64,000 nt of DNA from positions 310,001 to 374,000 of the forward strand of contig NZ_JARBFX010000005.1 of NCBI RefSeq assembly GCF_028863665.1, given 5' to 3'. The position numbers and the translations under genes were made by a program. This document shows, one piece after another, positions 45,502 to 53,939 of the stretch (position 1 is its first letter; each line of letters opens with the position of its first letter). Source of the DNA: Aquabacter sediminis (GTDB lineage: Bacteria; Pseudomonadota; Alphaproteobacteria; Rhizobiales; Xanthobacteraceae). Under the pieces are notes generated by a model. That model was not told where the DNA came from. It did no database searches and saw only the letters and a program-made list of their open reading frames with translations.

Positions 45502-46700
45502 GCCATCGCGTTCCCAGTCTTGGCATCCCAGGCGCAGGGCAAATTGAGCGGACCCCGGAACACCCAGCCGCCGAAGCGCGTCGGCTCGGTGGCGCTGAGG
45601 CGCAGGCCCTTCAAGGAGGCGAAGAGCTTCGGCAGCGCCACTTCCCCCACCAGCGCCCGCGCCGCCCAGGCGCCCAGGCAAAAGTGCGGGCCGCCGCCAA
45701 AGGCGATGTGCGGCTTCTTGGGCCGGTTGATGTCGAAGGCGTCCGCCCGCTTGAACACGCTCTCGTCCCGGTTGCCGGAGGCCAGCACCACGCCAATGCG
45801 CGCGCCCTTGGGGATGAGCGCCCCGCCCAGCTCCGTCTCGCAAGTGGTCTGGCGCGGATACATGCCGATGGGCGAGATCCAGCGCACGGTCTCCTCGAAC
45901 ACGGCCTTCCACAGGGCCGGGTCCGCCTCCACCTGCGCCCGCTGGTCGGGATGGGCGAGCAGGGCATAAGCGGCCGTGCCGATGGCGTCGCGCGGCTCGT
46001 TGAGGCCGCCGCCGATGATGACCTTCACATTGGCCCCGATCTCGTCCCGGTTCAGCGGGTCGGCCGCGTGCAGCATGCAGGAGATGAGGGAGGAATCGGG
46101 CGTCGCGGTCAAGCGGCGGATGGCCGCGTCCACGGCCTCGTCGACGCCGGCCGCCGCTGCTTCCGCCCGCCGCCAGATGGCGGGATCGTCGCCGTAATTG
46201 CCGGTGCCGTCCATCATGGCCTGCGACCATTCCCGCAGATCCTCCTGCGGGGTCTCGGTGAGGCCCAGCAGGAGGCCGAGTGCGCGGGCGGCGCAGGGGG
46301 CGGCGAAACGGTCGAACAGGTCCGCCTCCCCGCTCTCCGGCAAGGCGGCGATGAGGTCGTCCACGATGGCGTGGAAGGCGGGCATCCAGTGGGTCTTGAT
46401 GAGGGCCGGCTTCAGCGCCGGCTCGCAGGCCACCCGCTCGCGCTTGTGGGTGGCGCCGTCCTTGCGCAGCATGGTGTGGCCCATGACGCGGATCATCAGC
46501 GAATTCTGCTCGGAGGCGGAGAACACCTCCGGATTGCGCTCCAGCGCCACGATGTCCGCATAGCGCGTCACCAGATAGCGGTTGGCGGCGGGCACGAAGC
46601 AGGGCGGCTCGGCGCGCAGGCGCGCATAGATGGGATAGGGGTCGTCCCACAATTGGTCGAGGCGCACATGCGCGCCCGCGGACACGGTCCGGTCGTCCAT
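45498..46700 (-). CDS. Cytochrome P450
   Basis: A 400-aa soluble bacterial P450. The heme loop FGGGPHFCLGAW holds Cys341, and EETVRW gives the ExxR. The I-helix reads GGGLNEPRDAIG, where most P450s have (A/G)Gx(D/E)T, so the O2-activating Thr appears replaced. The substrate is not known; class I aromatic or terpene hydroxylases are similar in organisation. It lies first in the leftward operon and is divergent from a LysR gene. Confidence 0.93.
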   Translation of the reverse strand: MDDRTVSAGAHVRLDQLWDDPYPIYARLRAEPPCFVPAANRYLVTRYADIVALERNPEVFSASEQNSLMIRVMGHTMLRKDGATHKRERVACEPALKPALIKTHWMPAFHAIVDDLIAALPESGEADLFDRFAAPCAARALGLLLGLTETPQEDLREWSQAMMDGTGNYGDDPAIWRRAEAAAAGVDEAVDAAIRRLTATPDSSLISCMLHAADPLNRDEIGANVKVIIGGGLNEPRDAIGTAAYALLAHPDQRAQVEADPALWKAVFEETVRWISPIGMYPRQTTCETELGGALIPKGARIGVVLASGNRDESVFKRADAFDINRPKKPHIAFGGGPHFCLGAWAARALVGEVALPKLFASLKGLRLSATEPTRFGGWVFRGPLNLPCAWDAKTGNAMA

Positions 46701-46789
46701 TGGCGTCTCCTCCCGCCGCTTTGCGCGGCTCCGGCCCTTCGGGGCTCCATGGTGGCAGGGTGCCGGACTTTGCCTTGTTTTGCAAAATG

Positions 46790-46804
46790 GATAATTTGTT
46801 TATC
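46790..46804. promoter_or_regulatory. Candidate LysR operator between the P450 and LysR genes
   Basis: GATAA-N5-TTATC lies in the divergent gap, 90 bases upstream of the P450 start and 50 bases upstream of the LysR start. It fits the T-N11-A pattern used by LysR-type regulators, and the region is the most AT-rich of the gap. Confidence 0.55.
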
Positions 46805-46853
46805 AAATCCCGGTTTTTCCGGACAAGCCAGATAAGGCCCCAGAGGCGAGCCC

Positions 46854-47762
46854 ATGCAGATCCCCCGCTTCTCGCTCCGCCAGCTGGCCTATTTCGTCGC
46901 CGTGGCGGAGGCGGGCTCCATCCGCGCGGCCTGTACGCGGCTCAACATTTCCCACGCGGCGCTGAGCGCGGCGGTGGAGGAATTGGAGGCGGTGCTGGGC
47001 ACCTGCCTCCTCATCCGCCGGAGGGCGCGGGGCATCAGCCTGACGCCGGCGGGCACGGACCTGCTGCGCGAGGCCCGTGCGCTCCTGGAGGTGGCCGAGC
47101 AATTGCCCGGACAGGTGATGGCGGGGGAGGCGCGGCTCGCCGGGCGGCTGGGCGTGGGCTGCTACACCACGCTCGCGCCCTTCCTCATTCCCCGCTTGTT
47201 CAGTGCCTTCGGCGATCTCCACCCCGGCATCCAGCTGGACCTGACCGAGGGCTCCATCCACGACATCACCGCTCTCTTGCGCACCGGGCGGTGCGAGGTG
47301 GCCATCGTCTATGATTTCGGGCTGGGGGAGGAATTCCGGCTCGACCGGCTCTATGCGGTGGCGCCCCATGTGGTGCTCTCCGCCGGCCACCGCCTCGCGG
47401 ATCGGGAGAGCGTGGACCTGCGGGACCTCATAGACGAGCCGCTCATTGTCTTCGACGTGCCCCAGTCGGGGGCGAACACGCAGGATGTCTTCGCCCAGCT
47501 CGGCCTCGTGCCCCGCATCGCCTATCGCTCGACCTCCTTTGAACTGGTGCGAGGCCTCGCGGCGCGGGGGCTCGGCTATGCGCTCATGCTGCAACGGCCC
47601 GCGGCGGCGGTGAGCTATGACGGCGCGCCCCTCGTCACCTTGCCGGTGGAGGGCTATGGCCGGCGGGTGCATGTGGCGGTGGCCACCTCCCATGCGGTGC
47701 GCCCGACGCTGCGCGCCGAAGCCTTCCGCCGCCACTGCCTTGAGGCGTTCGCGCAGGCCTGA
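46854..47762 (+). CDS. LysR-type transcriptional regulator next to the P450 system
   Basis: 302 aa with the LysR HTH (LRQLAYFVAVAEAGSIRAACTRLNISHAALSAAVEELE) and an effector domain with LGVGCYTTLAPFLIPRLFSAF. It is of the OxyR/CynR-like size. It is probably the activator of the divergent P450 operon. Convergent with the LacI gene; the stops are seven bases apart. Confidence 0.85.
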   Translation: MQIPRFSLRQLAYFVAVAEAGSIRAACTRLNISHAALSAAVEELEAVLGTCLLIRRRARGISLTPAGTDLLREARALLEVAEQLPGQVMAGEARLAGRLGVGCYTTLAPFLIPRLFSAFGDLHPGIQLDLTEGSIHDITALLRTGRCEVAIVYDFGLGEEFRLDRLYAVAPHVVLSAGHRLADRESVDLRDLIDEPLIVFDVPQSGANTQDVFAQLGLVPRIAYRSTSFELVRGLAARGLGYALMLQRPAAAVSYDGAPLVTLPVEGYGRRVHVAVATSHAVRPTLRAEAFRRHCLEAFAQA

Positions 47763-47768
47763 TTGATG

Positions 47769-48824
47769 TCAGGGCGCGGCCGGCGCCGCCGTGGACCCGC
47801 GCAGGATGGCGGCGGGCGGCAGCACCACCCGGCGCGGCGGGCAGGCGGGGGTCTGGATGGCGGCCAGAAGCTGGTCGGCGGCCTCATAGCCCATGCGGTA
47901 ATGGGGAATCCGGACGGTGGTCAAAGGCGGGCGCATGCGGTCCACGAAGGGCATGTCGTTGAAGCCGGTAACCGAGACATCGGCCGGGCAAATGAGGCCC
48001 ACCTCCTCCAGCGCGCGGATGGCGCCCACCGCCAGCCAGTCATTGGCGGCGAGGATGGCGGTGGGCGCCTCTCCCGTCTCCAACAGATGGCGCGTGCAGC
48101 GATAGCCTTCCGGCTCGGTGAAGGATTCGGCGATGACATCAAGGCGCGGGTCTGCGGGCAAGCCTGCCTCGGCGGCGAGAGCCAGGAAGGCGGCGCGGCG
48201 CGCCCGGCCGGTGGAGGTGTCCTGCGGCCCGCCAATATGGGCGATGCGGCGGTGGCCGAGGCCGATGAGGTGGCCGAACATCTGGCGCACGCCCTCGCCA
48301 TCGTCGCTGATGACGGCGGTGACGGGGGCCTCGCTCTCCCGGTTCATGAGCACCAGCGGCACCTTGCGCCGCAGCGCGGTGAGCCGGGCCTCGTCCTCCA
48401 GATGCGCGGAGGCGAGGATGATGCCGTCCATGCGCCGGTCCAGATAGGTGTCGATGATGGCCTGTTCCTTGGCCGCGCGGAAATCGGAATTGGCCAGCAT
48501 GGCGTGATAGCCCTCCAGGCCCAGCCGGTCCTCGATGCCGCGGAACATGGGGGGGAACATGGTGTTGGTGAGGTCTGGCACGATCACGCCCACCATGCGG
48601 CTCGTCTGCATGCGCAGGCTGGCGGCGATGGCGTTGCGGCTATAGCCCAGCTCGTCCGCCACCTTGCGCACCCGCTCCACCACGGAGGGGGAGAGGCGGC
48701 CGGCCAGATCCGGGTTGAGCGCGCGGGAGGCGGTGGACGGGTGCACATTGGCGGCCGCGGCCACATCGCTCAGTTTCGGCCCCCTCATCGCCTTTCCATC
48801 CGCTCCCGTCTCAGGTCCGCGCAT
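47769..48824 (-). CDS. LacI-family transcriptional regulator
   Basis: 351 aa. The LacI HTH KLSDVAAAANVHPSTASRALNPD with the hinge SRNAIAASLRMQTSRMVGVIVPD is followed by a periplasmic-binding-like domain. ATGs at 48824 and 48788 are both plausible; the second gives a more usual N terminus (MRGPKLSDV). It is divergent from an MFS gene. A TGCAA..TTGCA site lies in that gap and a perfect copy lies before the NMT1-type ABC operon, so both units are likely targets. Confidence 0.87.
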   Translation of the reverse strand: MRGPETGADGKAMRGPKLSDVAAAANVHPSTASRALNPDLAGRLSPSVVERVRKVADELGYSRNAIAASLRMQTSRMVGVIVPDLTNTMFPPMFRGIEDRLGLEGYHAMLANSDFRAAKEQAIIDTYLDRRMDGIILASAHLEDEARLTALRRKVPLVLMNRESEAPVTAVISDDGEGVRQMFGHLIGLGHRRIAHIGGPQDTSTGRARRAAFLALAAEAGLPADPRLDVIAESFTEPEGYRCTRHLLETGEAPTAILAANDWLAVGAIRALEEVGLICPADVSVTGFNDMPFVDRMRPPLTTVRIPHYRMGYEAADQLLAAIQTPACPPRRVVLPPAAILRGSTAAPAAP

Positions 48825-48900
48825 CCTTGCCACAGATCGGGGCCACGCGAACCGCAGGATGATCCCGCAGGCCGCGCCGGCCACGGTTAGGGAAGGAGAA

Positions 48901-48914
48901 TGCAACCGATTGCA
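48901..48914. promoter_or_regulatory. Candidate LacI operator, imperfect copy
   Basis: TGCAACCGATTGCA matches the palindrome TGCAATCGATTGCA at all but one position, and lies in the lacI/MFS divergent gap. LacI-family proteins bind such palindromes with a central CG. Confidence 0.6.
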
Positions 48915-49013
48915 CAAACTGTCCAGACTGCCTAGGCTAGGGCAGATTGCGATCCACGCCGAGGGGGCGCCGCGCCTTCCCGCCGCCGGATCGTCCGCCG
49001 GAGCTTCGTGCCC

Positions 49014-50564
49014 ATGGGTGCCTCTTCCCCCGCTGCTGCCATTCTGGATGACGGCGCGTCGCGCTACCGGCGGCTTTTTCTGCCCCTTTGGGTGGCCATG
49101 GTGGCGTTCCAGAGCGGGCTCCTGGTGCATGATGTCGCCGCCGGCTGGCTGCTGGCCTCGGGCGGGGCCAGCCGCAGCCTCGTCGCCTTGGCGCAGACGG
49201 CCTCCTCGCTGCCCTTCTTCCTGTGCGCCCTGCCGGCCGGTGCCCTGGCGGATCTGGTGGAGCGGCGCCGCGTGCTCCAGGCCACGGCCTTCCTCCTGTC
49301 GGTCGCCTCGCTTCTGGTGGCCCTGGCAGTGGGGCTCGATGCGGCGCCCCCCGCTCTGCTGCTGGCCGCGTCCTTCCTGAACGGCTGCGCCAATGCCGCC
49401 TTCGCGCCCACCTGGCAGGCCATCACGCCCGAACTGGTGGACCTGCCGCGCCTGCCCGGTGCGTTGGCGCTGAACAGCCTCGGCATCAATGTGGCGCGCT
49501 CCATCGGTCCGCTCCTGTCGGGGGTGATCCTGGCGGTGGCGGGTGCGCCGGCGGCCTTTCTGTTCAATGCGATGCTGTTCGCGGCGGTGGGCTGCACCTT
49601 CGTCTTCCTGGCGCCCCGCCATCCCGTGACGCCGAAGGAGAGCCTTGGCTCCGCCGTGCGGGCGGGCCTAGCCTATGCGACCCATGACGGCGGCCTGCAG
49701 CGCGTGGCACTGCGGGGCGTCGCCTTCTTCCTGTTCGCCAGCACCTTCTGGGCGCTGGCGCCGGTGGTGGTGCATGAATGGTTCGCCGGCACCGGCCTGC
49801 TTCTGGGCGTCCTGGTGGGCGCGGCGGGCTTGGGCGCCGTGCTGGCGGCGCTGCTCTTGAAGCGCCTGCGCGCCCGCTTCGATCTCGACGGCCTGATGCT
49901 GGGCGCCGGGCTGGCGGCGGCGGTGGCCCTGGCGCTGGTGCCTCTGGTGCCGGTCTTCACCGTGCTGGTGCTGCTCTATGGCGTGCTGGGCTTCTGCTGG
50001 CTGATTTCCTTTTCCTCCATCCATCTGGCGGCCCAGCTGCGTCTTGCGCCCTGGATCCGGGCGCGGGGGAGCGCGGTCTATCTGATCGCGGTGTTCGGCT
50101 CCATTGCGGTGGGCAGCTTCCTGGCGGGGCTGTGGGCCGACCGGCTGGGGGTTGGCGGAGCTTATGGGGTGGCGGCCGGCTGCCTGTGCGTGGCGACCTT
50201 GGCCGCCTATGGCCTGCGCATCACCGCCAAGGTGCCGGTGGCCCAGGAGCGCTCGCGGGTGCTGCCGGACGGTGCCGATGCGGCGGGGCCGATCGAAGTG
50301 CGGCTCCTCTATCCCCTTCCGGCGGGCGTCGACCCGGCGGCCGCGCGCGCCGCTTTGAAGGCCCTGCGGCCGGTGCGTCTGCGCTCTGGCGCGCGGAGCT
50401 GGTCGTGCGAGGCGTTGGACGGCAGCCTGGAAGAGCGCATCCGATATGCGGATGGGCCGGCCTTGGCGCGCGCCGCCGCCCGGCAGACGTCGGCGGACGG
50501 GCTCTTGGAGCAGCGCCTGCTCGATCTGGCGGCGCCGCCCTCCGTTGTCGTGGCTGCTGCCTAA
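49014..50564 (+). CDS. MFS transporter (MFS_3/EntS type) with a C-terminal soluble domain
   Basis: 516 aa. The first 410 residues form 12 membrane segments of the MFS_3 type (RRLFLPLWVAMVAFQSGLLVHDVAAGWLLA, LPAGALADLVERRRVLQATAF). The last 100 residues (IEVRLLYPLPAGVDPAAARAALKAL) form a soluble, Arg/Ala-rich, ferredoxin-like extension, seen in relatives of this family. EntS homologues are exporters. ATG at 49014 is preferred, with GGAG ten bases before. Confidence 0.8.
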   Translation: MGASSPAAAILDDGASRYRRLFLPLWVAMVAFQSGLLVHDVAAGWLLASGGASRSLVALAQTASSLPFFLCALPAGALADLVERRRVLQATAFLLSVASLLVALAVGLDAAPPALLLAASFLNGCANAAFAPTWQAITPELVDLPRLPGALALNSLGINVARSIGPLLSGVILAVAGAPAAFLFNAMLFAAVGCTFVFLAPRHPVTPKESLGSAVRAGLAYATHDGGLQRVALRGVAFFLFASTFWALAPVVVHEWFAGTGLLLGVLVGAAGLGAVLAALLLKRLRARFDLDGLMLGAGLAAAVALALVPLVPVFTVLVLLYGVLGFCWLISFSSIHLAAQLRLAPWIRARGSAVYLIAVFGSIAVGSFLAGLWADRLGVGGAYGVAAGCLCVATLAAYGLRITAKVPVAQERSRVLPDGADAAGPIEVRLLYPLPAGVDPAAARAALKALRPVRLRSGARSWSCEALDGSLEERIRYADGPALARAAARQTSADGLLEQRLLDLAAPPSVVVAAA

Positions 50565-50677
50565 GAAGGCAGGTCGGATGCCCAAGAGGGAGGCATTCGT
50601 CGTTCCCGGCCGGTGACAAGTCCAGCGGAAGCAAGTGTTCAGTTCTGGCACGGAATTTGATTGGAGGAATGGGATTG

Positions 50678-50691
50678 TGCAATCGATTGCA
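50678..50691. promoter_or_regulatory. Candidate LacI operator, perfect copy
   Basis: TGCAATCGATTGCA is a perfect 14-base palindrome 39 bases before the start of the NMT1-type ABC operon. It has a near-identical copy beside lacI (48901-48914). Confidence 0.75.
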
Positions 50692-50730
50692 ATTTCCCAG
50701 CGCCTCGATTGCGAACTGACCGGAGGTCCC

Positions 50731-51795
50731 ATGTCACCTCGCTTTCCGCTCAACCGGCGCCGTTTTCTCCTGTCAACCGCCACTGCGGGTGCGGCTCTTG
50801 CCATGCCGTCGGTGCTGCGCGCGCAAGGCCTGACCAAGATGCGGGTGGGCGTGGTGCCCCTCATCTCCTCCGGCCCGGTCTTCATCGCCGCCGCCATGGG
50901 CTTCTTCCAGAAGGTCGGCCTGGAGGTGGAATTCCGCACCTTTGCGGACGGCGCCCTCGCCATCCCCGCATTGGTCGCCGGCGAACTGGACGTGACGGTC
51001 GCCACCATCAATGCCGGCCTCATCAATGCGGTGGCCAAGGGCGCCAATTACAAGCTCATGCTGGATCGGGGCGGCGAGAAGCCGGGCTTCGGCTCCACCA
51101 CCATCCTGGTCTCCAACAAGATGTACGAGGCCGGCGTCACTGGCGTCGACAAGTTCGCGCTGCTGAAGGGCGCGCGCTTCTCCATGCAGGCGCCGGGGGG
51201 CATCGACAATTACCTGCTGGCGCGGGGGCTCCAGAAAGCGGGCCTCGATCCGCGCACGGGGGCGACCTATTCCAGCGGCCTGACCTATCCCGACATCATC
51301 AAGAGCCTCGGCACCGGCGTCACCGACGCCGCCCAATGCCCGGTGCCGCTCGCCTTCCTCGCCGAGACCAACAAGGTCGGCCACATCATCGGCACCGGTG
51401 CCGACATCGAGCCGGGCGCGCAGCTCGCCTGCTGGGCCATGCCCACCAAGTTCCTGGAGGCCAATCGCAAGGCGGCGGTCGCCTTCTCCATGGCCCATAT
51501 CCATGCCGCCCGCATCTTCACCGCCGCCGAGACCAGCAAAGACCCGGAGATCATCAAGATCCTTGCCGCCGCCACCAACATTCCCGCCCCCCTCATCGAG
51601 AAGGCCGCGCCCCGCTGGACCGGCTACGACCCGGACGGCATGCCGGACGTGGCCTCCGTGATGCGCCAGGCCAGCTTCTGGGTGGACACCATGAAGCTCA
51701 TCGGCGGCCCGGTGCCCAAGCAGGATGTGCTGATGGATCTCAGCGCGGCGGAAGAAGCCGCCAAGATGCTCAAGACCGGGAACCCCTTCACATGA
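50731..51795 (+). CDS. NMT1/SsuA-family ABC transporter substrate-binding protein
   Basis: 354 aa with a Tat-type signal (NRRRFLLSTATAGAALA) and the NMT1/TauA-like fold: MRVGVVPLISSGPVFIAAAMGFFQKVGLEVEF, ELDVTVATINAGLINAVAKG. It is the periplasmic receptor of a nitrate/sulfonate/thiamine-precursor/taurine-type importer. GGAGG precedes the ATG at 50731. Its stop overlaps the ATPase start (ATGA). A heterocyclic nitrogen compound is suggested by the amidohydrolase and RidA that follow. Confidence 0.87.
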   Translation: MSPRFPLNRRRFLLSTATAGAALAMPSVLRAQGLTKMRVGVVPLISSGPVFIAAAMGFFQKVGLEVEFRTFADGALAIPALVAGELDVTVATINAGLINAVAKGANYKLMLDRGGEKPGFGSTTILVSNKMYEAGVTGVDKFALLKGARFSMQAPGGIDNYLLARGLQKAGLDPRTGATYSSGLTYPDIIKSLGTGVTDAAQCPVPLAFLAETNKVGHIIGTGADIEPGAQLACWAMPTKFLEANRKAAVAFSMAHIHAARIFTAAETSKDPEIIKILAAATNIPAPLIEKAAPRWTGYDPDGMPDVASVMRQASFWVDTMKLIGGPVPKQDVLMDLSAAEEAAKMLKTGNPFT

Positions 51796-52619
51796 CCCTT
51801 GCCGCGCGCGCCGCCTCGGCGGTGGCCATCGCCTTCCGCCAGGTGCGGCTCGCCTGGGGCGCCAAGGGCCGCGACCCGGTGGTGGCGCTCGACAATCTGA
51901 ACGGCGTCTTCGAGGCCGGGAAGGTCACCGCCATCATCGGCCCCTCCGGCTGCGGCAAGAGCACCATGCTCCAGATCGCGCGGGGCTTCGTCGCCCCCAC
52001 CGAGGGCGAGGTGCGCTATGTGGACCGGCGCACCGGCCATTCCGTGCCGGCCCCGGTGATGGCCACCGTCTGGCAGAGCTTCAACCTCTTCCCCTGGCTG
52101 TCGGTGCTGGACAACGTGGCCTTCGGCCTGTCGGTGGCCGGCGTGAAACGGGCGGAGCGCCATGCCGCCGCCCGCGAGGCGCTGGCGGCGGTGGATTTGC
52201 GGGGCTTCGAGGACAAGTATCCCCGCCAACTCTCCGGCGGCATGCGCCAGCGCGTGGGCATCGCCCGCGCACTGGTGATGAAGCCGGACATCCTGCTCCT
52301 CGACGAGCCCTTCGGCGCCCTCGATGCCCAGACCCGCCTGGTGCTCCAGGAGCAGGTGGCCGGCATCGTCGCCGCCACCGGCTGCACGGTTGTGCTCGTC
52401 ACCCATTCCATCGAGGAGGCGATCATGCTCGGCGACACCGTGTTCGTCATGTCGTCCCGCCCCGGCCGCATCGTGCGCGCCCTCGACGTGCCCCTCGCCA
52501 AGCCCCGGACCCTGGCCGACATGAAGGCGCCGGCTGCCGTCGCCCTGTTCGAGGACATCTACGAATTGCTGAAGGACGAAGTGGTGCGCGCCATGGCGGA
52601 ATCGGGGGGCGGCCAGTGA
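51792..52619 (+). CDS. ABC transporter ATP-binding protein (nitrate/taurine type)
   Basis: A 275-aa ATPase with Walker A GPSGCGKS, Q-loop WQSFNLFPWLSVLDNVAFGL, signature LSGGMRQRVGIARAL and Walker B ILLLDEPFGALD. ATG at 51792 overlaps the previous stop. It energises the importer with the permease at 52616, whose GTG overlaps its stop (GTGA). Confidence 0.92.
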   Translation: MTLAARAASAVAIAFRQVRLAWGAKGRDPVVALDNLNGVFEAGKVTAIIGPSGCGKSTMLQIARGFVAPTEGEVRYVDRRTGHSVPAPVMATVWQSFNLFPWLSVLDNVAFGLSVAGVKRAERHAAAREALAAVDLRGFEDKYPRQLSGGMRQRVGIARALVMKPDILLLDEPFGALDAQTRLVLQEQVAGIVAATGCTVVLVTHSIEEAIMLGDTVFVMSSRPGRIVRALDVPLAKPRTLADMKAPAAVALFEDIYELLKDEVVRAMAESGGGQ

Positions 52620-53443
52620 GCGAGACCACTGCCGCCCGACCGGCCCCCGCCGTGCCCGCCCGCCCCACCTTCTCAAGCCGCCTGCGCGGCCTCTTGGACG
52701 ACCAAAGGGTGGTGGGCTGGAGCTTCCTCATCGCCCTGCTGCTGGTGTGGGAAGGGGTGGTCTACAAGGCCGGCATTTCCCCGCTCTATCTGCCGCGCCC
52801 GAGCGGCATTCTCGCGGTGTTGTGGGACCAATTGGTCCATCAGGGCCTGACGGTGGATCTTGGCCTCACCCTCTACCGCATCTTCGCCGGCTTCTTCATC
52901 GCCCTCGTCACCGGCGTGCTGCTGGGCGTGTGGATGGCCATTTCCCGGCCCATTCAGGCCATGGCGGACATGCTGATCGCCGCGCTCTATCCGCTGCCCA
53001 AGGTGACGCTGATCCCGCTCCTCGTGATCTGGCTCGGCACCGGCGGTCCCTTCATGCTCACCATCAGCTTCATGGGCGCCTTCTTTCCCATCGTCATCAA
53101 CACGGTGGTGGGCGTGACCCAGTGCGACCAGGGCCTGGTCCTCGCGGCGCGGGACCTGGGCGCCAGCACGCGGCAGATCGTGCTGCGGGTGCTGATCCCC
53201 AGCGCCATTCCCTCCATCTTCGCCGGCATCCGCATCGGGCTCGGCATTTCCATCATCCTGGTGGTGGCGGCGGAAATGGTGATCGCCAAGGACGGGCTGG
53301 GCGCCCGCCTCTTCATCGCCGGCCAGCTGCTGGACACCGAGCTGGTCTTCGCGGTGCTGGTGGTGCTCGCGCTGCTCGGCATCGTCATGTCCAAGGGCCA
53401 GGACGCCATCGACGCCCGCCTCGGCCTGTGGCGCGCTCAATAG
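52616..53443 (+). CDS. ABC transporter permease (nitrate/taurine type)
   Basis: 275 aa with about six membrane segments and the EAA-like loop (AARDLGASTRQIVLRVLIPSAIPSIFAGIRIGLG). The GTG start overlaps the ATPase stop. A Pro/Ala-rich N terminus of 20 residues is cytoplasmic. Confidence 0.92.
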   Translation: MSETTAARPAPAVPARPTFSSRLRGLLDDQRVVGWSFLIALLLVWEGVVYKAGISPLYLPRPSGILAVLWDQLVHQGLTVDLGLTLYRIFAGFFIALVTGVLLGVWMAISRPIQAMADMLIAALYPLPKVTLIPLLVIWLGTGGPFMLTISFMGAFFPIVINTVVGVTQCDQGLVLAARDLGASTRQIVLRVLIPSAIPSIFAGIRIGLGISIILVVAAEMVIAKDGLGARLFIAGQLLDTELVFAVLVVLALLGIVMSKGQDAIDARLGLWRAQ

Positions 53444-53480
53444 GCCGACCAAGACCCCCATTCCTTCGGAGGATCGTTTC

Positions 53481-53939
53481 ATGTCCGACACCAAGCCGCA
53501 GCTTCATGCCGTCCATCCCGAGCCGGAGAAGGCCTATATGATGCCTTATGCCCCGGCGGTGCAGATCGTGGGCGCGTGCAACCTCATGTTCATCTCCGGC
53601 GCCACCGCGTCCGACCTCTACCACCAGCATCCCCATGTGGAAGGGGAGCACGACCATTCCAACGACATTGGCGAACAGACCCGCCGCGCCATGGAATGCA
53701 TCAAGTCCATCCTGGACACCGTGGGGGCAGGCTTTTCCGACGTGGTGAAGGTGACGAAATATCTCACCGATATCCGCGACGCCGACGGCATGCATGCGGT
53801 GATGCGCCCCTATTTCAATGGCTGGCGTCCGGCTTCCACGATGATCTGCATCAACCAGCTTTCCTCCCCCGGCGCGCGGGTGGAATTGGACATGATCGTC
53901 GCCCTGCCCGAAGGCAAGGTCGTGGGGACGCCCGCGTGA
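53481..53939 (+). CDS. RidA/YjgF-family enamine/imine deaminase-like protein
   Basis: 152 aa of the YjgF/RidA fold. It has MFISGATA, SILDTVGAGFSDVVKVTKYLTDI and the substrate Arg in GARVELDMIVALP. RidA proteins hydrolyse reactive enamines and imines, and operon-linked members act in a specific pathway. It is cotranscribed with the amidohydrolase (GTGA overlap). An extra His-rich stretch (HPHVEGEHDHS) is unusual. Confidence 0.88.
   Translation: MSDTKPQLHAVHPEPEKAYMMPYAPAVQIVGACNLMFISGATASDLYHQHPHVEGEHDHSNDIGEQTRRAMECIKSILDTVGAGFSDVVKVTKYLTDIRDADGMHAVMRPYFNGWRPASTMICINQLSSPGARVELDMIVALPEGKVVGTPA

Noticed and set aside
50661-51791. Upstream extension of the NMT1-type ATPase
   Set aside because: Shadow of the binding-protein gene; Walker A follows the ATG at 51792 at the usual distance.
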